Assembly: GCA_024220505.1 (NCBI GenBank)
Contig: JAKZZE010000014.1
Span: 434,001 to 498,000 of the forward strand
Length of the DNA: 64,000 nucleotides
DNA from: Rhizopus arrhizus
Lineage: Eukaryota > Mucoromycota > Mucoromycetes > Mucorales > Rhizopodaceae
Direction of reading: 5' to 3'
Shown here: piece by piece, positions 44,452 through 55,217 of the stretch
Numbering within the stretch: position 1 is the stretch's first letter
Layout: the number at the start of each line of letters is the position of its first letter
Notes under the pieces: generated by a model
Seen by the model: only the letters and a program-made list of their open reading frames with translations
What the model was told of the DNA's origin: nothing
Databases searched by the model: none
Made by a program: the position numbers and the translations under genes

Positions 44452-45363
44452 AGAGTATGAAGAGTTGTTTGATAAATGGAAAGGTAAGCAGATTTATAAT
44501 AAAATAAAGAAAAAGAAATGTAAACATAAAATAGGACAATACAATAATTTGATGACTTGGATGGATAATGAGTTTTGGGAACAAGCAGATGAGTAAAGAG
44601 TGATATGATTGGCACGTGCGTTCATCCATTTAAAACTCAATTTTATATATAGGATTTATCAAGAGAAAATAACAAACTTACAGCAAGAACTTGTCAGCTT
44701 ACAAAAAGGTATTCTTTTATTTAGTAGGCGTATAAAACTAAAAATGAGACTGTTTAGGAACACATTCAGTTTATCAAGAATTAATTGCTGATATTGAACT
44801 GAAACGAGAAGAAGCAGTGATGAATGCTGAGTTTTTTATGAATTATCAACTATCGTTTATTGAAACTTATTTTAATAAAGATGTTTTAGCTTTAGAAGAA
44901 GAATACGAGGTAAATTAATGAACTCAGCATAAATCAATCTCATTTTATTATTAGTCAGAAAAGAGACAAATTCAAGAAAGTTTAATCGCTTCACTAGAAG
45001 ACAGAAGAAGACAAATTAAAGACCAAGAACAAGGTAATACAAAAAAATAATAATATAAAATATCTTGTTTATTCATTTAATTAAATAGAAGAAGGAAAAG
45101 GAGTTAAACGTAATCTAAGAAAAAGAAATCATGATTCTATTGCCCTATCAAATCATCCAATAAAAGAACAAGCAACCAAAAAACGCGCAGGTAAGGAATA
45201 TTCATTTCTTGTTTATTTATTCACCCTCTTTTTTTTTGTATACACAGTCCGACCCAGCACATTACCTAATATCTATACAATATCACAAACAGAAGAAGAT
45301 GAATTAGAAAATGAATTTTTGAATATGAAAAAGATGATTAATACAACAAGGATTATATTTTAA
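43919..45363 (+). CDS. Sds3-like subunit of the Sin3/Rpd3 histone deacetylase complex
   Basis: Sds3/BRMS1-type proteins hold the Sin3-HDAC complex together through a coiled coil. Exons 43919-44483, 44535-44592, 44653-44708, 44758-44909, 44955-45033, 45089-45190 and 45248-45363 join in phase to 375 residues. The 51-nt intron at 44484-44534 keeps the frame open, so a 392-residue retained form is possible. The first about 190 residues are low-complexity (Pro, Ser, Thr, Asn, His, then a Glu run). The Sds3 region follows: IYQEKITNLQQELVSLQKG, HSVYQELIADIELKREEA, a family-like NAEFFMNYQLSFIETYF, and LALEEEYESEKRQIQESL, all heptad-patterned. A basic KRNLRKRNHDS precedes a conserved short C-terminal motif with DELENEFLNM. 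The family call rests on the coiled-coil block, which I consider good but not beyond doubt. Confidence 0.82.
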
Positions 45364-46626
45364 ACAATCTTTTATATTAAAATATCCCACTTACTTTACG
45401 CGTGCTTTTTTTTATTTTTATTTTTTTCGCGTGTAATCGGAGTTGTATCTGATGATCAAAAGTTGATCAAATTAACTCTACTTTATATGGATTCTTGTCA
45501 TACAGAAAATAGTCTCACTTTTCTGATAAATAGACAAACAGGATTAATCAAAGACTATTAAAAAATGATTACAATTGGCTTAAGGATATATGTAGATCAA
45601 TGAAAATGTTACGTTATATTATAAATGATTTTGTAACAAGTCGATATATCCCATACACACTTTTTTTTTCCCTTTTTTGTACTCCCCTTCCCTTAAAAGA
45701 AAAACATTTTGTGTAAGGTGAAGTTGTTTATCAAGATAATATACAAAATGATCCATAAGGATTTGCAAGTAGATTTAGAATATAAAGTAGCAAAGAATTT
45801 ACAAATTGAGATTTTTTTTAAAAAAAAAAGTATGAAATAATTTTACTGTAGCCTAAAAAAGCCCTAGCAATCTATACTGGTAATTATCAGCCCACATGAA
45901 AATGAAATATAGAACTTTGAGCAAATGGATTAGACGAAAGTTGAGCTAACATTAGAAATAAAGAAAAGGGAGTTCTATACAGGCATTATTCTTTTAAAAG
46001 ATTTAAAATTTATTATAAATAAATATTGCCTTTGTTTAAAGCTTTATTGAAATGAATCAAGCATGTTATACACTCTTAATCAGCTTTTGAATTATTCTTA
46101 AAATTAGCCTTCAATAAGGTATAGGTATCATGTGAACTCAGATCAAGCATCCCTTTATCCTTACTGTCTATGGAAGGCAGTTATTGAAGGATTGGCATCA
46201 ACAAAAGAAGGCGAGCAGCTAAAGTAAAGCAATATCATAATGTTTGTCCCCCCCCCCCTTTTTTTTTCTTGCGAGTGCCCGGAGAATAAATTGGCAGTGG
46301 CTTATAAACTCAACTTTTTTTTGGGATAAGATTGTAATCCACACCTGCAGATAAGTTTATCCTTCTCTTCTTTACAACAGGTAAAGTATCATCCATTCAT
46401 CCATCCATCCATCCATCCGTCCTCCCTTCCCCAATTCCTTCCACTCACATATCATCTATACCTTACCTTGTAAAAGCAAGTTATGGAATTGCTACCTACT
46501 TGGTAAAAGAGGAACCAAGAAAAGGCTTTAATGAATCGCTTTTATTAAAGAGGGGCCTGTGGATGCGACACTCATTTCAGCTTTTCCTCTTTCTTTTTTA
46601 ACATTGCTTTTTTTAGATTATCAAAT
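45364..46626. other. Intergenic, RPS22 promoter side
   Basis: Contains an ATCC microsatellite (about 46390-46421) and C/T tracts about 230 bp upstream of the ribosomal protein start, and a run of C at about 46249-46258. No coding signal was seen. Confidence 0.5.
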
Positions 46627-47277
46627 ATGGTCAGAGTCTCCGTCTTGAACGATTGTTTGAACAACATCAACAACGCCGAACGCCGTGGTAAGAGACAAGT
46701 TCTCATTCGTCCCTCTTCCAAGGTTATCATCAAGTTCTTGTCTGTTATGCAAAAGCACGGTAAGTGTATCAATTGCTTTCTTTTTTTTTGCAATCGATAA
46801 AATTGGGGAACCCGAATCCCGTAGTATAACTAGTTGGAGTTTTATCTTTATCACAAACTTTGACCTTTAAATCTACGGTAGAGTACATTTCCGATCTATG
46901 ACATTGGCTTAATTTAAACTCTATGTTGAGCATTGTCTATATAGAACGGACACATTGATTGCAAAAAAAAAAAAAGAAAGTTCAATTTTTTCATGTTGAC
47001 TCATTCATTGACGATAGGTTACATTGGCGAATTTGAAGAGATTGATGACCACCGTTCCGGTAAGATCGTCATCCAACTTAACGGTCGTCTTAACAAGTGT
47101 GGTGTTATCTCTCCTCGTTTCAACATCAAGCTTACCGAGCTCGAAAAGTGGACCGCCAACTTGTTGCCTGCCCGTCAATTCGGTTACCTTATCTTGACCA
47201 CCTCTGCTGGTATCATGGATCATGAAGAAGCCCGTCAAAAGCACGCTGGTGGTAAGATCCTCGGTTTCTTCTACTAG
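46627..47277 (+). CDS. RPS22: 40S ribosomal protein uS8 (Rps22/S15a)
   Basis: Core small-subunit protein. Exons 46627-46759 and 47018-47277 give 130 residues, exactly the eukaryotic uS8 length. It starts [20 protein letters not shown] and continues [59 protein letters not shown], and ends GKILGFFY. Codons are strongly biased to C-ending forms, as expected for high expression. The single intron is 258 nt, about five times the window norm, and appears to host an H/ACA snoRNA. It is convergent with the dysferlin-domain gene, 45 bp apart. Confidence 0.98.
46800..46955 (+). ncRNA. Intronic H/ACA box snoRNA (candidate, snR44-like host position)
   Basis: Inside the RPS22 intron the sequence folds as hairpin-hinge-hairpin-tail. 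Hairpin 1 has a lower stem CCGTAG (46819-46824) with CTACGG (46873-46878) and an upper stem AGTTT (46838-46842) with AAACT (46855-46859), leaving a two-sided pocket between. One base later comes AGAGTA (46880-46885), a perfect ANANNA H box. Hairpin 2 has CCG (46891-46893) with CGG (46947-46949) and a long upper stem GACATTG/CATTGTC with GCTTAA/TTGAGC. ACA (46950-46952) follows at once. An outer stem TTGCAATCGAT (46788-46798) with ATTGATTGCAA (46954-46964) closes the ends. In S. cerevisiae, RPS22B hosts H/ACA snR44 in an intron, so the host position is precedented. Target uridines were not worked out. Confidence 0.72.
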
Positions 47278-47322
47278 GCATCTTTATTAAAATAAAATTC
47301 ATTTTATTATCTAATATGATTA

Positions 47323-48452
47323 TTAAACATGAACGTGTTCCAGTAATGATTCTACATCACTGTAATAGCTCAAGGATTGAATTGCTTTCTTTTCTTCGGT
47401 GGTTAGTTGATTGAATGATTTTTTTGAGAATAAAAGTGTTAGTAATGAATATTTTGTGTCTTCAAAATCAAGCATGTTTAGGTAGGCTGATATCTAGTCA
47501 TACAACGACATGTTATTGTACATTTTGATAGTAATTCAATGTGTATACCTTTTCTGTTATATAATCTTCATGTCCTGATTGAATAGCGTTATTCAGTATG
47601 AACATCTTTTCTCTATCCAATCGGCACCTTTGTAATTGTTCCATGAATTCTTGATGGTTAAAAGAAGAACTTGATGGTTGTGAGGATGAGACATCTTCTA
47701 CATCAACCAAGGTCTTTGTCATTACTTCATTCTCTGTTGATGTCTCTTTGTTCCTTTTGTTTCGATATCTTAATCGAATCCAACGTCTTCTTCTTACAAA
47801 GGATCTGAAATGCTTGTAATTACCTAAAAAGGAAGATGAATCTCACTGTAAAAAAGGAGAAAGGAGTCTGCTTTACCATGCCAATCTGCTCCATGAAACT
47901 TTAATGCATACTGCCAACCTGATTCATCTACATCATCTGTCATATCTATCATCCAGTTCTTGCTTACCTACGCAGATGGATTAGTTTCCTTTTATTGTAG
48001 CGTATTGATATTTACCCATTGCCAAGTAGGGTCAGGTAATTGATAATTTTCGATATTCATTGGTGTAAATCCCATGTTTGCATCACACCAAGGATTTGGG
48101 TCAAATTGTAAAAGGCTGGTGTTGGTTATTAGTATATTTGTTGTGTGTGTGTATATATAAATATAAATATTTTTTTTTTACCTACGTTTTTGAACTATAG
48201 CCTACAGACAGTGAACTAATACATTGATAATGTTATAACTATATGAATGAATAGCCTATGTATTTACCCTCTTTGACATTCATAAAGTATATCATAAGCA
48301 TATTCTTCTGTATTGGTATCATGTGAAGGTAAAGGTGGTAATTTTAATGAATATCGATTGGATCTAGATAAACTGGGTTTATGTACAAGTTCTCTTAGAG
48401 ATCTTCTTATTCGAAATGGTCGTTGTAATTTCACTTGTTCTTCAAAAGACAT
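47323..48452 (-). CDS. Dysferlin-domain (DysF) protein, Spo73/Pex30-related
   Basis: Six exons, 48268-48452, 48186-48194, 48016-48115, 47877-47967, 47549-47823 and 47323-47493, join in phase to 276 residues. The second exon is only 9 nt and is needed to pass from YECQRG to TLLQFDPNPWCD without a stop. DysF landmarks are YAYDILYECQRG, LLQFDPNPW, LPDPTWQW, WMIDMTDDVDESGWQYA and the basic end FVRRRRWIRLRYR. Fungal proteins with this domain act at peroxisomes/ER (Pex30 group) or the prospore membrane (Spo73). This one lacks a membrane segment in its 276 residues, which leans to the Spo73 kind. After the domain come a Ser-rich linker and a helical tail. Domain identity is firm; cellular role is inference. 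Confidence 0.85.
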
Positions 48453-48609
48453 TACAAAAGAAAATGAAAATAAAACAAAATAAAAGCATCGGTCATTAAA
48501 TCTTGCTTTTATTCTTTTTCATTCTTACGTCAAACTTCCTTTTTTGTATATTTAACCGCAACTGTAGATCAAAGCAAAATGTTATGAACAGATTAAGTAG
48601 ATTATCAGA

Positions 48610-48871
48610 ATGAACTGCTTAATATATGAAGATTACAATTTACAGGAAGTTGACTGGATAGTTAGAGGTACTTGTATGATTAGACTTTAATCTTTATGAA
48701 ACCCTGGTTTGTTACAGGTTTTTGTATTGTTGGTGATTCATGCTTAAGCGAACAATCAAACTCTAGACACAAGCTATGGCTAAAAGTAAGCTCATGTATA
48801 CTTTAATTAAAGAATCATAGCTTGTGTATTCGTATACAAAGCGTCAATACGAACAATTATTAGCCCTATAA
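48610..48871 (+). CDS. Small uncharacterised three-exon gene
   Basis: Exons 48610-48667, 48718-48785 and either 48842-48871 (AAAG acceptor) or 48821-48871 (CATAG acceptor) join in phase to about 51-58 residues. The product starts MNCLIYEDYNLQEVDWIVRG, continues FCIVGDSCLSEQSNSRHKLW and ends with YEQLL in a predicted helix. Three phase-compatible exons within 260 bp are unlikely by chance, and C-x5-C spacing might bind metal, but the frame is short. I know of no family. The nearby DysF gene starts divergently 157 bp away, so they may share a promoter. Confidence 0.45.
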
Positions 48872-49619
48872 GGAGAAAGAGAATTTATTAACCTTGCGAA
48901 TAAAAGAAAATGAGATTTGATGCCAATGCTTTTTATAGTTCACGAAACAAAGCATTAATTCAACTTTATTATAGTATTAATGGATGCTAAAGTAGAATCA
49001 TAAAAGTGTATTGATTGACTTTTGGATGGCACAAGTATTTTATTATTATTTTTACAGCGTGATAAATCTCATAAAATATCTAGTCTCAATTAGTAAAACA
49101 TATCTTTTTGAGCGCCTGATATTCAAATCGCATACTGAAAAATTTTAAGTGACAGAGAAATTAAAACTTGCACGAAAACCAGACTTTTATCTTTAGTTTT
49201 AAAGAATGATTCGAGTTGTCTATTGAAATGTAGAGAAGTAGTATCAATAATGTTGATAATAATAAAACAGTGTTTTGTAATTTTAGTCTGTTCTTTTACA
49301 AGTATTTGATACTACATAATTTATGCTTCTAAGGTTAAGGATGTGTTGGATAAGCATGGAATGAAGGGGGAGGGATATTTACTTTTGAATGAGTAATACT
49401 TTTTTCATCTCACAAAATTAAGGGTGGTTCATCCATAGAAAAAATATATAAAATACAAGTCATCTTTGAATTTACTCTTGATTCACTTGAAGGTTCTTGA
49501 TTACAGTAAAAAGATGGCATGAATAAAATATTGAATGTGTGTTCTGGTAGTCGTATTTAGAATCGAATAGAAAAGTTTAGTGTAAAGGTGAGTAGGAAGC
49601 TTAAGTGATTCAGTTGGAC
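48872..49619. other. Intergenic, A+T-rich
   Basis: No coding or RNA signal was seen. It should include the promoter of the RasGEF gene. Confidence 0.4.
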
Positions 49620-52031
49620 ATGAATAGAGTAAGTTACTTGTATTTCATCATTTGCATTAAATAGACACGTAAAATGGCATGATTGTCAATCCCCTTTTTT
49701 TTTCTTTGCTCCGCATAAAGTATATTTAAATACCGATATAAGGACAGTAATAAAGTATCATGGCAATTAATTTTTTTTTTCTTTTCTTCTTTATAATTCA
49801 TGCATAGCATCACACATGAACTTTTTAAAGTAAAGAATGAGACTAAAGAGCAAAAAATATGAATTAATAAAATAGAATAGAAGACGATCAAAATCATTAG
49901 ATGATATAAACAAGCCAACATTCTATCATCAAAATGCATGCACCCTTACTTCACCTGTAATAAATACTAGCACAGCAGCTGATATACCAAAAAGAAGAAG
50001 ACATAGTTTATATATAGAATCAAGTCACCCGGAATATTCACGATTAGCTACTATTTATGGTTGGATAACAAAAGACATGTAAGGAAATCATATAAACAGA
50101 ATCTCATCTCTATTCTTCATTCATTTCTCTTCTTCTCTTCCCCCTTTTCTTTCTCTTTTTCTCTCTCTTTCCCCTTTTATATAAAATATGCAATATAGTG
50201 TAAATGATATGAAAAGAACAACAACCACTCGATCACCTCCTATCAGGGACAGTAGTAACATAGGTCCAAAAGAACCCATTGAGAATGATCCACACGTATT
50301 TGATTTACTCCTAAAGGATTCAATGCATTTTATAAACTATGGTAAATCAGATTCAGTCACTTCAGCTACTGTAGAAAAACTAGTAGAAAAGTTAACAAGG
50401 GAAATGGATCATGATTTCTTAATGGATTTTTTCTTAATCTTTCGTCAATTTGTTACACCAATCAAGCTGTGCAAGTTATTGATCTCCAGATTTCGATGGA
50501 CATTATTAGAAGAAACAGATGAACGTAGATTGATTCGAATAAGGTATTTGTTTACTTAAATATTATCTGTATGCTTATATATACAATCGCAGAACGTTTG
50601 TAGTAATACGTCACTGGTTAACACATTATTGGACATACGACTTCATGAATTCACGTACACTGCGCTTCATGCTCTGTAATTTTCTAACTCAACTTCGCAC
50701 TCATCCACTCGTTCTCAGCTCACCACGAAATGAAAGAATCGTAAAAAGTTTAAGAAGAGTCCTGAAAAGACAAAGACGATTTTATCAAACTTCTCAAAGC
50801 AGTGATAGTGTACTTGAATTCACTCATTCAATTTGGGCAAATAAATTGAAGGATACGTTTCGAGAAAGTAACATTAAAAGAGATAGATTTTGGTTTCATA
50901 TAGATTTAAAGCCACACAAATTTTTCTCTTTTATCCACTCAAATCAGAGCCAATCGTTGATACTTCATTATCGATCAGAGGTGATAACACAGCAGTTTTG
51001 TTTGATTGAAAGAGATATGCTTCAGACGATCAGTTGGGAAGAATTAGTAGAATTGAGGTGGAGAAAGAACGAAAAGAGAAATTCGGAGGTATCCTTCAGT
51101 CATTCAATTTATCAAAGTGACTTGAAAGGTGTAGAACTGCTCATTGACTTTTTTAATAAGGTAAACTATCCCCAGTAAGTGTTCCTGCATAAAGAATATG
51201 TTGAATTGACATTAAGAAAAGTAACCAAGAATCTGTTAGACGTGTCAATGGGTTGCATGTGAAGTAGTCAAATCGAGGTTATTGGAGACAAGAGTTCGGG
51301 TGGTAGAAAAATTCATTCGCATCGCATTCAAATGCTACCAGCATCGCAACTACAGCACACTGATGCAAATCCTTCTTGGATTGCAGTTACCAGCCGTGAC
51401 ACGATTAGAAAAGACGTGGGAAAGAGTGGATCATCATCAACGTGATTTATTTGATCAACTCAAAGAATTAACCAAGCCTTTCAGGAATTGGAAAAACGTT
51501 AGAGAATGCATGACAGAGGCAAGAGATCAGGTATCCGAATCATTTGCTGTTGAATGCGTATTGACGCATAGTCTAAAGGATTTTGATCATGTCAATGGAT
51601 GCATACCATTCTTAGGTAAACAGCAACCTTTTTATTATTATCGCTAAACATTGCCACAGGCTTATTCTTGTCAGATCTCGTGTTTTTAGCAGAATTGCCC
51701 ACGTTTATTAACGCAACTGCGGATATAAGCGATGAAGAAGAAGAAGAAAAGGATAGAGAATTATGTGAAAGGCTTTGTAATAACCTTGTGAACTATAATA
51801 AATTTCGCATTATTGGTAACAGTCATATATATAAATATATATATGGATTGATAAAGATGTGTAATATTAATAACTTTTGTAGCCTCAGTCATCAAACATG
51901 TCTTAACTTTTCAAGTGTTATCCAGGGCGTACAAGTTCAAACCCCATCCACATTTATTCACACAGTTACAAAGAATGTCCTTATTAAATAATTCACAGAT
52001 AAGAGAAGCTAGCTTTCTATGTGAAGAATAA
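49620..52031 (+). CDS. Ras-family guanine nucleotide exchange factor (RasGEF/Cdc25 type)
   Basis: Exchanges GDP for GTP on Ras-like GTPases. Exons 49876-50078, 50199-50543, 50593-51160, 51240-51615, 51660-51815 and 51883-52031 join in phase. A 9-nt first exon ATGAATAGA (49620-49628) with a 247-nt intron is my best guess for the start and is weak; a longer upstream part is possible. The total is about 601 residues. A basic N-terminus with HPEYSRLATIYGWITKD precedes the RasGEF_N (REM) domain (FLMDFFLIFRQFVTPIKLCK, IRHWLTHYWTYDF). The catalytic domain has QWVACEVVKSRLLETRVRVV, EKFIRIAFKCYQHRNYSTLM, the GCIPFLGLFLSDLVFL helix and NYNKFRIIASVIKHVLTFQ. No SH3 domain was seen. Its last 15 coding bases overlap the end of COA4 on the other strand. 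Confidence 0.88.
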
Positions 52032-52235
52032 CTTGCTCTTTTGGGACTCTTCAAGCTCTTTACTACCTGCATTCTCCTTGTTTTTTACAAAGCATTCTCT
52101 AAAAGCCTGCATCTCTTTTGCACATTTTCTCCAATCTTTTGTATCATAAAAGCATATTAATAATTTCTCGTTTTCTTCAAAGCAACCTGTTTTTTCAATT
52201 CTTGCATTATAAGGATCTTCCTCTTCTTCGGTCAT
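52017..52235 (-). CDS. COA4: Twin CX9C mitochondrial protein, Coa4/Cmc3 family
   Basis: Coa4 is an intermembrane-space CHCH protein needed for cytochrome c oxidase assembly and imported by the Mia40 disulfide relay. Single exon, 72 residues. DPYNARIEKTGC opens the family signature, then the two CX9C arms: C-FEENEKLLI-C and C-AKEMQAFRE-C, separated by FYDTKDWRK. This is a close match to the DPYxxRIxxTGC and DWRxC pattern of Coa4. No N-terminal presequence is present, as expected for a Mia40 substrate. It is head-to-head with CFT2 (91 bp between starts) and tail-to-tail with the RasGEF gene, overlapping its coding end by 15 bp. Confidence 0.9.
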   Translation of the reverse strand: MTEEEEDPYNARIEKTGCFEENEKLLICFYDTKDWRKCAKEMQAFRECFVKNKENAGSKELEESQKSKLFFT

Positions 52236-52326
52236 TTTTCAATTAATGTAAAAAAGAAATGTTAACATTTAACCCAGCTTTTTTTTTTTTTTTTTTTTTT
52301 CTTTCTTTCTTTTTTTTTTTTTTGTA
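52236..52326. promoter_or_regulatory. Compact bidirectional promoter, COA4/CFT2
   Basis: Only 91 bp separate the two divergent start codons. Most of it is T-rich on the plus strand (two T runs split by CTTTCTTTC), i.e. a poly(dA:dT) tract that usually keeps nucleosomes off fungal promoters. Both 5' UTRs must lie here, so they are short. Confidence 0.6.
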
Positions 52327-55083
52327 ATGACAAGTTATATTAAATTTACACCTATTTCAGGTTCCAAAAGTGAAGGACCGTTATGTTACCTATTAGAAAT
52401 CGATGAAGTAAAAATATTACTTGATTGTGGCTGGTCAGATTCTTTTGATGTAGATAATCTATCCAATCTAAAAAAGTAAACAAAAAACACTTGCGCGTTT
52501 TTTCTTATTCAATTTTATTAGAGTGTCGAAACAAATTGATGCAGTTCTTCTATCTCACAGTGATCTCGGTCATCTTGGTGCCTATCCTTATGCACGAAAT
52601 CATCTTGGAATGACTTGTCCTGTTTATTCAACTGTTCCGGTCGTCAACATGGGAAAGATGTGTATGTATGATCTCTATCAATCAAGAACAAATGAACTGG
52701 AATTCAAGACATTTACACTAGAGGATGTTGATAATGCCTTTGATAAGATCACACCACTTCGATATTCTCAACCGTTCAGTTTACCAGGTAAATTATTGAA
52801 TGGAAAGTAGCCATTGATGGATTTATATATTTGTGATAGGGAAGTGTCAAGGCATTACTATTACAGCCTATGCAGCAGCACATACAGTAGGTGGAACTAT
52901 ATGGAAAATTAAACAAGATACAGACGAGATCGTTTACGCTGTTGACTTTAATCACAGAAAAGAATAGTAAGGAAGCAATTGCATTAATAAGGTAATTGAT
53001 GATTGACCTATTTATTAGTCATTTGGATGGAACTGTATTACATTCAGGAGGCGTTGTGCTTGATTCACTTACTCGACCTTCTCTTCTTATTACCGATGCA
53101 TACAATTCACAAGTAGTTCACCCTGCACGAAAGGATAGATATGCTGCCATGTTTGGTAAAAAAAAAAAAAAAAAATCGCTTTTTCTGACTGACATGTACT
53201 TGTGTAGATACCATGTTGACTTCATTAAATAAGGGTGGATCTGTACTTTTACCAACTGATTCCTCAGCTCGTGTATTAGAATTAGCTTATCTTTTAGACC
53301 AGCACTGGTCGCAAAACCAACTCAACTATCCATTAATCATGCTTTCTAATACAAGTTATCATACCGTTCATTTTGCAAAGATCATGCTCGAGTGGATGGG
53401 AGAGGAGCTCACTAGGAAGTTTTCACAATCAAGAGAGAATCCCTATGAATTCAAGTACGTTCGACTATGCCACAAGGTTGAGGACTTGGACAACTATCCT
53501 GGCCCCAAGGTAGTGATGGCAAGTCATCATAGTCTAGAAACAGGATTTGCCCGTGAATTGTTTTTGCGATGGATGACAAATGATCCTCAAAATACCTTGA
53601 TTCTCACCGATCGATCTGCTCCAGGTACACTGGCACGTCGATTGTACGACGATTGGGAACAGCAAACAAATAAAACAGCAACGACAACAACAGTAGCCAA
53701 TAGTAACAGAACCAAGGTACTTGTGAAGCCTGCGATAGCGTATGAGAATACAATCGATCTCAGGGTCTATAAGCGTGTGCCCTTGGAAGGTGCTGAATTG
53801 CAAGAGTATGAAGCTGCACAACGCGCGAAAGCAGAAAAGGAGGCTGCGCAGGCAGCTATACTTGCAAGAAGCAAGATCATTATGGAAGAGGATGAATCAG
53901 ATGTCTCAGATATGGATGAAGGCGATGAGGATGTGGAAGGTCTGTTGACAAGACAGTTTGATTTATACGTTCGCGATGCAGGCAAATCGGGTGGGTTCTT
54001 TAAGCATGCTCACAGCTATCGTATGTTTCCCTACTTGGAAAAACGGAAAAAAATGGATGACTATGGTGAGGCCATTCAGATTGAGCATTATATGAAGGCG
54101 TCCGAGCTAGAAAGAATGGAACAGGAAAAGAAAAACTTGGGTCAAGGTGCTAATTTTGGAAAAGAAGATGTAAAAACATATAGAAAGAGGACAAAAAAAA
54201 AGAGATACTGACATGTTTTAATATGTATAGGATATGCAAATAGATCTTCAGGAACCCATTTTACCAGGAAGGGATGAGACACCTACAAAATACATTTCAA
54301 GCGACGAAACATTTTTGGTTCGCTGTCAATTAAGATATGTTGACTTGGAAGGTTTATCAGATGGTAGATCAATGAAGACAATTTTGCCTCAAATTGCCCC
54401 TAGAAAACTGGTGTGTTTATCTTATTTACATAAAAAAAGTCGCTAATTTTTTTATTCAAGATTATTGTCCATGGTTCAGAATCATCCACAAAGGACCTTG
54501 AAAGCGCTTGCCAAGGAATTGAATACTTCACAAAAGAAATATTCACACCTTCTGTGGGAGAAGTACTTAATGTCTCTGCGGCAACTAATATCTACAGAGT
54601 CAAATTGACTGACAGTATGGTTAGCTCACTTCGATTCTCCAAGGTAAGAAAAGCAATTAGTAGGTCAAGAAGAAAGAAAAAACAAACTTATCATTTTACA
54701 GTTGGATGATTATGAACTTGCTCGTGTAGTTGGTCGTATTCACTTTCCGGAAGATTTAACTACACCCTCATTAGATGTGAGTATGCCAGATGAATCCACT
54801 CAATACGAGCCACCTGTGTATGTTGGAGATGTTCGTCTATCAGAATTTAGAAAGATATTACAAGCGGAAGGAATTCAAGCAGAGTTTAAAGGTGAAGGTA
54901 TCCTGGTTTGTAATGAGCAAGTGGCTGTTAGAAAGGTAATTCAATTTATATTTATTGTAAGGATGTATGTTTATTATTTGTATGATGTAGACGGGCACTG
55001 GACAGTTGTTAGTAGAAGGAATGCTATCATCTGATTATTATAGAATTCGATCACTGTTGTATGCTCAACATGCAATCTTATAG
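52327..55083 (+). CDS. CFT2: Cleavage and polyadenylation factor subunit Cft2/CPSF100
   Basis: Nuclear mRNA 3'-end processing factor, the inactive metallo-beta-lactamase partner of Ysh1/CPSF73. Nine exons, 52327-52475, 52522-52787, 52840-52966, 53019-53155, 53208-54169, 54231-54410, 54461-54643, 54702-54935 and 54991-55083, join in phase to 776 residues, the usual size. Landmarks are [72 protein letters not shown] and [20 protein letters not shown]. The HxHxDH metal site of active nucleases is replaced by SHSDLGH, as in CPSF100 proteins. An acidic/charged insertion ([20 protein letters not shown]) interrupts the beta-CASP region, as in the family. Convergent with the aldehyde dehydrogenase, 134 bp apart. 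Confidence 0.95.
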
Positions 55084-55217
55084 TCAACATAAATTATGCT
55101 TCAAAAAACAATGTCCTTATTATTCATTTTATTGATTTTCAATAATAAAAATCATATATATTTAAAGACCACCCATCAAGAATGAGGTGCTTTATTTACA
55201 AATAGACCTTTAATAGC

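Noticed and set aside
44331..44629. Leu-rich and Phe-rich minus-strand frames opposite the SDS3-like gene
   Set aside because: They are reverse readings of the Thr/Gln/Glu repeat codons of the real gene.
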